Assembly: GCA_031423995.1 (NCBI GenBank)
Contig: JANPGO010000053.1
Location: forward strand, 1 to 18,695
Length of the DNA: 18,695 nt
Direction of reading: 5' to 3'
From: STC-74 sp031423995
GTDB lineage: Bacteria > Patescibacteriota > Gracilibacteria > BD1-5 > UBA2023
Below, one piece after another: positions 12,018-18,695 of this stretch. Under the pieces are notes generated by a model. It was not told where the DNA came from. It searched no databases and was given only the letters and a program-made list of their open reading frames with translations. The translations under genes and the position numbers were made by a program. Positions within the stretch are counted from its first letter, which is position 1. Every line of letters starts with the position of its first letter.

Positions 12018-12068
12018 TAGTTTTTGCATCGTATTATAGTATTTAAATTTGAATATTACTCATGATCC

Positions 12069-12160
12069 GTCATTCTCAACGGAGTGATAGTTAGTATACC
12101 CCTTGTGGGTGAGAATCCAGGTTTCTAGTTTTCTGGATCCTTCGTTTCACTCAGGATAAC
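12069..12160 (+). repeat. intergenic palindromic module, copy I
   Basis: It starts GTCATTCTCAACGGAGTG and ends GGATCCTTCGTTTCACTCAGGATAAC, the two ends being roughly reverse-complementary. An inner hairpin has ATCCAG (12115-12120) pairing with CTGGAT (12133-12138). The end sequence shares GATCCTTCG and TCAGGAT with copy II at 12294-12355, so the two are members of one dispersed family. Confidence 0.55.
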
Positions 12161-12232
12161 GGGGATAGAGAATCTTTCTCATCAAGTAAATTCACTATAA
12201 TATCATCAATCTTTCTATCTATACCAAAAGGG

Positions 12233-12250
12233 ATTCTCGTAAACGAGAAT
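12233..12250 (+). repeat. short perfect hairpin, possible solo end of the same family
   Basis: ATTCTCGT (12233-12240), spacer AA, ACGAGAAT (12243-12250) is a perfect 8 bp palindrome with a 2 bp spacer. It is followed by GAC, so its right side reads GAGAATGAC, the complement of the GTCATTCTC that opens copy I. This suggests a partial copy. Confidence 0.55.
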
Positions 12251-12293
12251 GACAAAATTTTATAGCAACTCAACTTGTATAAAAGTATCTTCT

Positions 12294-12355
12294 GTCATTC
12301 TGACGAAGGAAGATTCTGTATTTTTTCGAGCAGATCCTTCGCTCATCAGGATGAC
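12294..12355 (+). repeat. intergenic palindromic module, copy II
   Basis: It starts GTCATTCTGACGAAGGAAGA and ends CAGATCCTTCGCTCATCAGGATGAC. The ends pair imperfectly (TGTCATTCTGA... with ...TCAGGATGACA) around the T-rich loop TATTTTTTCG. This looks like a small non-autonomous dispersed repeat; sequences of this GTCATTCTGACGAAGGAAGA style recur between genes in many bacteria. Confidence 0.55.
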
Positions 12356-12360
12356 ACAAA

Positions 12361-12388
12361 TTGGAATATCATAATTCTTTATCACAAT
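12361..12388 (+). promoter_or_regulatory. weak promoter candidate for the membrane protein gene
   Basis: TTGGAA (12361-12366), a 16 bp spacer and CACAAT (12383-12388) lie 10 bp before the ATG at 12399. If used, the transcript would have almost no leader. The -10 match is poor, so confidence is low. Confidence 0.25.
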
Positions 12389-12398
12389 AACCGAATCT

Positions 12399-13364
12399 AT
12401 GTCTCGTCGATTCCTCATCATCAATAGTATTTTCCTTGGTATCGCTACATTCGTTCAGTGGGGTTTGTCGGGGTTTCTCGGGGTTATCGGAGAAGCTATC
12501 GATCTCATCATGTGTGCAGGAGTTGCAACATTTCTGATTCTCCTTATCCGCTGGAATGCAAGGGATTTTCGTCGAGTCTATATTCGATCCTTCTTCTTCC
12601 TTTCAGGATTTCTCGGCATATGTTCGACGATTCTCCTCATTTTTATAATCATCCAGAATACATTTCCTGGTGCAGTAGGAAAAAGCATACTCACGAATTC
12701 TGAGAAAACGATTGTCTTCTACCAGATGTCTCATATCGCTACCCCGGCATTCTACACGGAGGTACAACATGATCTTCAGGTGCTTACCGATTCAGGATAC
12801 ACTATCTATGCAGAATGAGTCCGTCCAGGTACGACAGAGAATATGGAGCGATTTGATCGTCTCCTCTGAGTCAAGTTCACCGATACGCTCTATACCAAGA
12901 TTGCCTCGACGATCTGACTTGTGGCACAAGATGCTTCTCTCTATTCCTGAATTGCATCAGGAAGTGTGAGAAATGTGGACATCTCCATCGATGATATCAT
13001 GGCACGTATTGGCACGGGAAAGATCCTTCCTCCTCCCATCGATCTCGAGAAAGAGCTCGATCGGGGAGATCTTCAGGAGACTGGATTTCTTTTTTCTCCG
13101 CTGATGCGAGCGGTTTTCAACTTCTTCCTCAAGCATGAGAACGGTCTCGATCGTATGGAGCTTGCTCTTGATACTGGACTCTTCTCGGGTATTCTTCATG
13201 ATCGAAATATTCATATTGTTGATACACTTCAAAGAGAGACTGACAAGAATATCGTGCTTGTCTATGGGGCGCTCCATTTCCAGTGAGTGTATGATCTTCT
13301 CAGGGCGCATGATCCTCGGTGGAAGATTACCCGAGTCGACCCACTCTATCCATATTCATACTAG
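12399..13364 (+). CDS. membrane protein with possible TraB/PrgY/GumN-like domain
   Basis: A 321-residue protein ending at TAG (13362-13364), read through five TGA codons (12816, 12867, 12915, 12948, 13284). The N-terminus has two to three hydrophobic segments (residues about 5-25, 31-49 and 60-87), so it is membrane-anchored. The soluble part contains QMSHIATPAFY, then YTIYAEGV, and near the end VYGALHFQGVYDLL. A GxxH-type motif near the start, a Glu shortly after, and a second G-x-x-H near the end is the layout of the TraB/PrgY/GumN (TIKI) superfamily. The first motif lacks the usual glycine, so this is a distant resemblance. Two of the TGA glycines lie in this pattern (YAEG and FQG). No operon link to der or ftsH is evident, since each gene has its own spacer. 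Confidence 0.85.
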
Positions 13365-13392
13365 GAAGTCAAATCTTCCACAAGACTTTACT

Positions 13393-13420
13393 TTGATTTT
13401 CATCGGACTTTTCCTATACT
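13393..13420 (+). promoter_or_regulatory. sigma70-like promoter for ftsH
   Basis: TTGATT (13393-13398), a 16 bp spacer and TATACT (13415-13420) lie 45 bp before the ftsH ATG in the 101 bp spacer after the membrane protein gene. A T-rich leader follows. Sequence match only. Confidence 0.5.
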
Positions 13421-13465
13421 CTCTACACATCTTTTTCGAAGATACTTTTTTCATTTTTTCACTTC

Positions 13466-15442
13466 ATGGCACCAAAAACTCAAAAATCACCCAAGAAATC
13501 TCCACCAAAAATCCCAAATCTTGCAAAACTCCCGAAAGGAGCGAGTGTCAAAGTCTATGAGATTACCACAAAAACGCTTCTTTTTCCAGTTCTCTTTATT
13601 CTTGGATGACTTATCCTTTTTTATGGACTGAAGAACTACCTTGCAACAGAGAAAATTACCTACGATGATACCATCGGACTCAATCAGATTGTTCAGGGAT
13701 ACAATTCATGAACCTATGAAGAGATTATCGTCCAGGGAACCACCCTTGAAGCCCGCAAGCCCGCAATCGATAATGTCGTCAGTGGTAAGATTATTAAATT
13801 ACGCAGCGTCGATCGTACCATTATCCCTGCCAATCTCGAGATCACCAGTATTGGTCTCGCGAATCCTCTCAATCCTACGAAGGTCACCATCAAGGATGAG
13901 GGGTGGGGGAAAGTCCTCTCTGATGTACTTCCATCGCTTCTCGGAACAGTGCTCTTTATCGTTCTCCTCTTCTTCCTCATGGGACGTATGGGTGGCGGTG
14001 GCATGGGGAGTCCCATGGCATTCATCAAGAGTCGAGCTCGGGTCTATGATCCTGAGATGGATGAGAAGGTCACCTTCGATAATGTTGCAGGGGCGGATGA
14101 GGAGAAAGCAGATCTCATCGAGATCGTTGACTTCCTCAAGAATCCTCAGAAGTATAAGGACCTCGGAGCAAAGATCCCTCGTGGAATCCTCTTACAGTGA
14201 CCTCCAGGAACAGGAAAGACACTTCTTGCTCGTGCGGTTGCTGGTGAATCAGAAGTTCCATTTTTCTCGATCTCTGGTTCTGAATTCGTCGAGATGTTTG
14301 TCGGTGTTGGTGCGGCTCGTGTCCGTGATCTCTTCAAGGATGCACGTGAGAATGCTCCATCGATCATATTCATTGATGAGATCGATGCGATCGGGAAAAA
14401 ACGTTCTCCTGGTATCGGAGGTGGACATGATGAGCGAGAGCAGACGCTCAACCAGATTCTCACAGAGATGGACGGATTCGATAATGATACCAATGTGATC
14501 GTCATGGCAGCCACCAATCGTGCGGATGTCCTCGATAAGGCACTCCTCAGACCTGGACGATTCGATCGCAAAGTGACGATCAATCTCCCAACCCTCGAAG
14601 ACCGAAAGAAAATCCTCGAAGTTCACTCGAAGGGGAAACCATTTTCCGATGATGTGAAGATGGACAAGATCGCGGCGATCACGGTCGGATTCTCGGGTGC
14701 TGAGCTCGGAAATCTCCTGAATGAGGCCGCAATTCTGGCTGGTAAGAATAGTGCGAAAAGTATAACTATGGCGATGATTCAGCAATCCATCGAGAAAGTC
14801 GTCATGGGAAATGAGAAAAAATCCCTCCGCATGACGGAACATGAGAAAAAACTCACTGCCATTCATGAGATCGGACATGCCCTCGTCGGCAAGATGCTTC
14901 CTCATACAGATCCGGTCCACAAGATCTCGATCCTCCCTCGTGGTGGTGCAGGTGGGGTCACATGGTTCCTCCCAGAGAAGGATCGCACCTATACCTCGAA
15001 GGCAAAGTACCTCGATGAGCTCGCAACGCTCTACGGTGGTCGTGTCGCAGAAGAGGTATTCTTCGGGACTGAGTATATCACCACTGGAGCGAGCTCTGAT
15101 ATCGAGAAAGCGACAGAGATCGCTCGTGCGATGGTCATGCGATTCGGCTTCGATCCAGAGATAGGGCCAGAGAACCTCGCCCCTGATATGAGTGAAGGGA
15201 ACTATCTCGGAGGACAAGGCAATAGCAAAGTGATCTCTGATAAGACGCAGGATCTCATCGACTCCAAGGTCCGCAAGCTCCTCCTCGATGCCTATGCCCT
15301 TGCGAAGAAGATTATCACCACCAACAAGGAACTCCATGAGAAGCTCGCAAATGCTCTCCTCGAAAGAGAAGAAATGTTGCAAGATGAGTTCGATGCCTTC
15401 TTCGAAGGGATGACGAGTGTTCCGCAGAAAGTAGCGATGTAG
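13466..15442 (+). CDS. ftsH: ATP-dependent zinc metalloprotease FtsH
   Basis: A 658-residue membrane AAA+ protease that degrades damaged and short-lived membrane and soluble proteins. The order is: a basic Pro/Lys-rich N-terminus; membrane segment 1 (about residues 37-55); an extracytoplasmic domain of about 95 residues; membrane segment 2 (about 152-172) followed by GRMGGGGMG; then the AAA domain with Walker A GPPGTGKT (245-252) and Walker B IIFIDEID (300-307). The second region of homology includes ATNRADVLDKALLRPGRFDR. The zinc site is HEIGH (467-471; HEAGH is usual), with the later Asp in TTGASSDIEKAT. Three TGA codons are read: 13607 in membrane segment 1, 13709, and 14198, which is the first glycine of Walker A and so a decisive recoding marker. 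The ATG at 13466 gives the full N-terminal membrane segment; later starts would lose it. No Shine-Dalgarno sequence is seen. Stop TAG. Length is normal for the family. Confidence 0.98.
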
Positions 15443-15608
15443 TACTATATACTATTCCGTCATTCCTGCAACGAAGGTGATTTGAACGAGAGTCTAAGAG
15501 AATATCCGCTAAGGGAAGGCAGGAATCCAAATTTTAGAAGAAGAATCTCTCATGAAAGTGGGGGATTTTTCTGTTTGGAGAATAGGATACTTTCCATAAG
15601 ATACGGAT
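15443..15608 (+). repeat. intergenic spacer with inverted repeat
   Basis: The 166 bp spacer after ftsH has ATTCCTGC (15462-15469) pairing with GCAGGAAT (15519-15526) across about 50 bp, preceded by GTC. The opening GTCATTCCTGCAACGAAGG resembles the left ends of the der-side modules (GTCATTCT...CGAAGG), so it is probably a further member of that dispersed family. No terminator with a U-run was found. Confidence 0.5.
15575..15602 (+). promoter_or_regulatory. promoter candidate for the restriction-modification gene
   Basis: TTGGAG (15575-15580), a 16 bp spacer and TAAGAT (15597-15602) end 6 bp before the ATG at 15609. Initiation at the normal distance would fall at or next to the start codon, giving a leaderless mRNA. 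Confidence 0.35.
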
Positions 15609-18600
15609 ATGTATACCCTCCAGTCTTACCTCTCACAGATACAATCTTCTCTGGCTTCAGGTCATGCGACAGAGCATACCTATCGACCCGCACTGAAGGA
15701 ACTTTTCGAAACCATCACTGGATTCATCGTCCACAATGAGCCAAAGCGAAGTGAACACTGAGCTCCTGATTTTGTCTTTCTCGATGGCATGATCCCGATG
15801 ATGTATGCTGAGGCGAAGGATATCCATATCTCCCTCGATAAGATCGAGAAATCCGAACAGCTCGCGAGGTATTTTGGATATCCGAAACTCATCCTTACGA
15901 ATGGTATCGAGTTCCGATTCTACAATAACGGTATACGCTATGGTGAGGCGATTGTTATAGCTCGGAAGGAGGGGAATATGCTCGATATAGCCCCTGAGAA
16001 GTTCAGTATTCTCGAGAATGAGATGAAGGCATTCATGACGGATTATATCGATACGATCCGTTCTGCAGGGCATCTCGCGAAGATCATGGGATGAAAGGCT
16101 CAGCGTATCAGAGATAATCTCCGTGAGATGATGGGAAATACTGAGAAATATCCCGATATCTGGAAACTCTACCATACTTTCAAGTCTGAGATTCTCCACG
16201 ACCTCACGACGCATGATTTCGCTGATCTCTATGCTCAGACGCTTGTATATGGTCTCTTTGTTGCTCGCTATCATGATCAGACTCCAGAAGACTTCACTCG
16301 TTCAGAAGCTCGTGACCTCGTCCCGAAATCGAATCCTCTCCTACGACGCTTCTTCGATCATATCGCATGAGAAGGCTATGAGAAGCGTCTCGAATATATC
16401 GTCGATGAGCTCTGTCGGGTATTTGCTCATGCTGATGTGCATGCACTCATGCACTGAGTCTACCAGAAGGAAACACATGATCCAGTGATTCATTTTTATG
16501 AAGACTTTCTGAGTGAATATGATAGCGGTCTCCGCATGCAGAGATGAGTTTTCTATACGCCTGCTCCTGTCGTGAAGTTCATTGTACGGGCGATCGATGA
16601 TGTTCTGAAGACGCACTTTCATCTCCCGAAGTGACTCGCCGATACGAGCAAGATCCAGATCGAGCGAGATATCCAGAAATACGATAAAAAATGAGAGCGA
16701 AAAACAGAAATGATCGAGACACATCGTGTCCAGATCCTCGATCCTGCTACGGGGACGGGGACATTTCTCGATGAGATTGTCCGGTATATCTATGCCAAGA
16801 TGAGTGGTCAGGCGGGTATGTGGTCGAGCTATGTGAATCAGGATCTCCTCCCTCGTCTCCATGGATTCGAGCTCATGATGGCGAGCTATACGATTGCTCA
16901 TCTGAAGCTCAGACTCACTCTCGCAGAGACTGGTGTTACTGACCTCGAGAAGCGCCTCCAGATATACCTCACGAACTCCCTCGAAGAGGCAAAAACCGCG
17001 AAAGAAGATCAATGAACGCTTTTCTGACTCCTTGAGTCGATCACCGATGAAGCAAAACAAGCGGATGAAGTGAAGCGGGATAAGCCTGTGATGATCGTCG
17101 TCGGGAATCCTCCATATAGTGTGAGCAGTACGAATAAGTCAAAGTGGATTCAGGATCTCCTCATCGATTACAAAAAGTGACTTGGTGAAAAGAAGATCAA
17201 CCTCGATGATGACTATATCAAATTCATACGATTTGGAGAGGAATTGATCTCGAAAAATGGTGAGTGAATCCTTGCCTATATATCGAATAATTCCTTCATA
17301 GATGGCATCACTCATAGACAGATGCGCAAGCATCTTATGGAAACATTTGATGAGATCTATATCCTTGATCTCCATGGAAGCTCGAAGAAAAAAGAAACCA
17401 CTCCTGGTGGAGGGAAAGATGAAAATGTTTTCGATATCATGCAGGGTGTAAGTATCAATATCTTTATCAAAAATTCCCCTCATTGAGGGGTGTCGCGAAG
17501 CGACGGGGTGGATAAAAAACTCGCGAATGTATATCATTACGACCTTTATGGAAAACGTTCAGAGAAATACACTTGGCTCGAAAGCAATGGTCTCGAAAAT
17601 TCCCCTCATTGAGGGGTCGCCGAAGGCGGGGGTGGAGGTTTCCGAGAACTGCAACCAGTAGAACCATACTACTTCTTCGTACCAAAAGACTTTGGTGCAA
17701 GTGAAGAGTATGAGAAAGGATTTAAAGTTGATGAGTTGTTTCAAGTATTCTCGAATGGCATAGAGTCGCAAAGAGATAGTTTTTCCATATCATTTATTTC
17801 TTCAAAAATAGAGGAAATTATCTCAAAATCAAAAATTAAGGCTATAGAGGAAATTCGATTGGAATTTGATGTTTGAGCTGATTGAAGAGATTGGAACTTA
17901 AGGCTGGCAGTTTCTGATTTGCAAAATGGAAATTGAGTCATTGAGAAAATAGCTTACAGACCATTTGATAGTAGATTTACTTATTACTCAAGAAAAGGTT
18001 GATTTCTCGCATATGGTAGGCAGAAGGTAAGTAATCATATTGTTTGAAAAGATAATCTTGTATTGGCTACAACAAAAAAGAATAGACAGCTTAGTTTATG
18101 ATATACTTTTATTTCAAAGAATATTATCGATAGACACTTTCTTGATTCCGCATCAGATTCTCTTAGTTTTTTCCCTCTCTATCTCTACACCGACTCAGCA
18201 GATACTACCACCTCGTCGCTTCGCGACACCCCTCAAGGAGGGGAATTCCCAGACAGAACTCCGAACCTTGATGCGACGATATGGTGTAAGATTAGTGAAA
18301 GTGTCGGTCGTGAGACAACTCCAGAGGAGATACTCGACTATATCTATGCGGTGCTTCATTCTCCGAAGTATCGAGAAAAATATAGGGAATTCCTGAAGAT
18401 TGATTTTCCACGAGTGCCATATCCGACTTCTCGTGAGTCATTTGAGGCTCTGGTGAAGCTCGGGGGAGAGCTCAGAGGACTCCATCTGCTCGAGTCACCG
18501 AAGGTTCAGGATTATATCACGACTTTTTCTGTCGCTGGAAGTGGTGAAGTGGAAAAAGTGACTGTTCAGGATTCCCCTCTTGAGGGGTCGCCGAAGGCGG

Positions 18601-18695
18601 GGGTGGATATTTCTGATGATCCTTCCTGGGCAAAAAATTCACTCTTCCCATACTGGTCACTTCCAAAAAATAAGGAACTTATAGACCGAGCAAAG
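15609..18695 (+). CDS. type IIG / type-ISP-like restriction-modification enzyme, 3' end cut by window
   Basis: 1029 codons are visible with no TAA/TAG; the frame runs off the right edge. Nineteen TGA codons are read as Gly. The N-terminus has a PD-(D/E)xK-like nuclease signature: APDF (P53, D54) then AEAKD (E68, K70). A helical linker follows. The N6-adenine methyltransferase core has GVFYTP, motif I DPATGTGTF (378-386) and motif IV NPPY (500-503), then DDYIKFIRFGE and YILDLHGSSKKKE, which recall type ISP / Eco57I-type enzymes. The C-terminal part has YRPFDSRFTYY, LDYIYAVLHSPKYREKY and FLKIDFPRVPYP, typical of the specificity region of this class. No helicase motifs were seen, so it is shorter than LlaGI-type ISP enzymes and closer to single-chain type IIG. 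Four palindromic repeats lie in frame within residues 623-1000. Residues about 690-855 are coded by more A+T-rich DNA. Start chosen as the first ATG giving the complete nuclease domain. Confidence 0.93.
17473..17511 (+). repeat. in-gene double-hairpin palindromic repeat, copy 1
   Basis: Hairpin A is CCCCTCATTGAGGGG and hairpin B is GTCGCGAAGCGAC (arms GTCGC/GCGAC, loop GAA); the unit ends GGGGTGG. It is read in frame as SPHGGVSRSDGVD, where one glycine is TGA. It is inserted after INIFIKN in the methyltransferase/specificity junction. Confidence 0.85.
17599..17635 (+). repeat. in-gene double-hairpin palindromic repeat, copy 2
   Basis: Same hairpin A as copy 1 (CCCCTCATTGAGGGG). Hairpin B is changed to CGCCGAAGGCG (arms CGCC/GGCG, loop GAA) and the end is GGGGGTGG. 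It is read as SPHGGVAEGGGGG in the same codon phase as copy 1, with one TGA glycine. It lies 87 bp after copy 1 in direct orientation. Confidence 0.85.
18208..18247 (-). repeat. in-gene double-hairpin palindromic repeat, copy 3 (inverted)
   Basis: On the minus strand it reads AATTCCCCTCCTTGAGGGG, then TGTCGCGAAGCGAC and GAGGTGG. Over the shared 39 bp it differs from copy 1 at two positions by eye. On the coding strand it is read as SSLRDTPQGGEFP, without a stop, and contains no TGA in frame. Confidence 0.85.
18571..18606 (+). repeat. in-gene double-hairpin palindromic repeat, copy 4
   Basis: Forward copy with hairpin A CCCCTCTTGAGGGG and hairpin B CGCCGAAGGCG, ending GGGGGTGG. It is one base shorter than copy 2 at the tip of hairpin A. 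It therefore starts in the same codon phase but shifts midway: it is read as SPLEGSPKAGVD. The flanking gene stays open. Confidence 0.85.

Larger units (their letters stand above)
12018..12398 (+). other. intergenic region built of imperfect inverted repeats
   Basis: These 381 bp between der and the membrane protein gene hold no supported ORF or tRNA. They contain two related composite modules and one short hairpin (listed separately), separated by A+T-rich sequence. A TATAAT at 12196-12201 lacks a convincing -35 box. Module hairpins directly after der could help end its transcript, but no hairpin is followed by a clear U-run. Confidence 0.6.

Noticed and set aside
12196..12201. TATAAT as promoter of the membrane protein gene
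   Set aside because: No acceptable -35 box at 16-18 bp, and it lies about 200 bp from the start with repeats between.
12018..12398. tRNA or other structured RNA gene in the intergenic region
   Set aside because: Only short imperfect hairpins are present; no cloverleaf, TPsiC-like box or CCA end was found by eye.
13135..13560. 141-residue plus-strand ORF spanning the end of the membrane protein gene and the start of ftsH
   Set aside because: Out of frame with both well-supported genes; composition is that of a shadow.
10689..14200. TGA as tryptophan (code 4) or selenocysteine
   Set aside because: TGA falls at invariant glycine positions (Walker A, G3 of Der). Tryptophan would break the P-loop, and no selenocysteine insertion context is expected for so many sites.
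14249..15382. 377-residue minus-strand ORF opposite ftsH
   Set aside because: Shadow of the biased codon use of ftsH. It shows no recognisable motif, and the plus strand is certain.
17473..18606. CRISPR array
   Set aside because: Only four copies, with irregular spacing (87, 572 and 323 bp), one inverted, within a coding sequence.
18571..18606. Frameshift caused by the one-base shorter repeat copy 4
   Set aside because: The frame stays open to the window edge after copy 4 and reads plausible sequence (WAKNSLFPYWSLPKNKELIDRAK region).
1..18695. Reading the many same-frame fragments as separate small genes or a string of pseudogenes
   Set aside because: Fragments are collinear, in one frame, separated only by TGA, and join into full-length Der and FtsH with intact motifs.

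Overview
The window reads cleanly only if TGA is a sense codon. With TGA as stop, every gene falls into collinear same-frame fragments. With TGA as glycine (NCBI code 25, known from Absconditabacteria/SR1 and Gracilibacteria/BD1-5), the window holds five long plus-strand genes. I count about 89 in-frame TGA codons. Several sit at invariant glycines: the first G of GPPGTGKT in FtsH, the second G of the G3 motif (DSGG) in Der, and the G of RGVFYTP in the restriction-modification enzyme. The four visible stops are two TAA and two TAG. This points to a Candidate Phyla Radiation bacterium of the Gracilibacteria/Absconditabacteria type; I cannot name the species.

Layout: (1) 2-10441 is the 3' part of one giant gene, at least 3479 codons, open at the left edge. 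It looks like an extracellular mosaic protein with Ig-like stretches, FG-GAP/VCBS-like Asp-rich motifs, a cysteine/proline/glycine-rich section, a helical section, a proline ladder and a beta-rich C-terminal third. (2) 10509-12017 is der, the double-GTPase ribosome biogenesis factor, with a lysine-rich tail. (3) 12018-12398 is intergenic and built of imperfect inverted repeats. (4) 12399-13364 is a membrane protein with a possible TraB/PrgY/GumN-like soluble domain. (5) 13466-15442 is ftsH, the membrane AAA+ zinc protease. (6) 15443-15608 is a short intergenic region with an inverted repeat. (7) 15609 to the right edge is a single-chain restriction-modification enzyme of type IIG / type-ISP-like layout: nuclease, N6-adenine methyltransferase, target recognition region. 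It is cut off by the window end.

The most unusual structure is in gene 7. Four copies of a 36-40 bp double-hairpin palindromic repeat lie inside the coding sequence, three forward and one inverted, and all leave the reading frame open. They frame the target-recognition part, and the stretch between copies 2 and 3 is visibly more A+T-rich than the rest of the gene. This suggests in-frame palindromic element insertion, comparable in principle to Rickettsia palindromic elements, and possibly specificity-domain exchange.

None of the four complete starts has a recognisable Shine-Dalgarno sequence. Each has a sigma70-like promoter candidate upstream with a 16 bp spacer, two of them so close to the ATG that the transcripts could be leaderless. 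The genes look like separately transcribed neighbours rather than an operon: two housekeeping factors, one unknown membrane protein, a giant surface protein and a defence enzyme.
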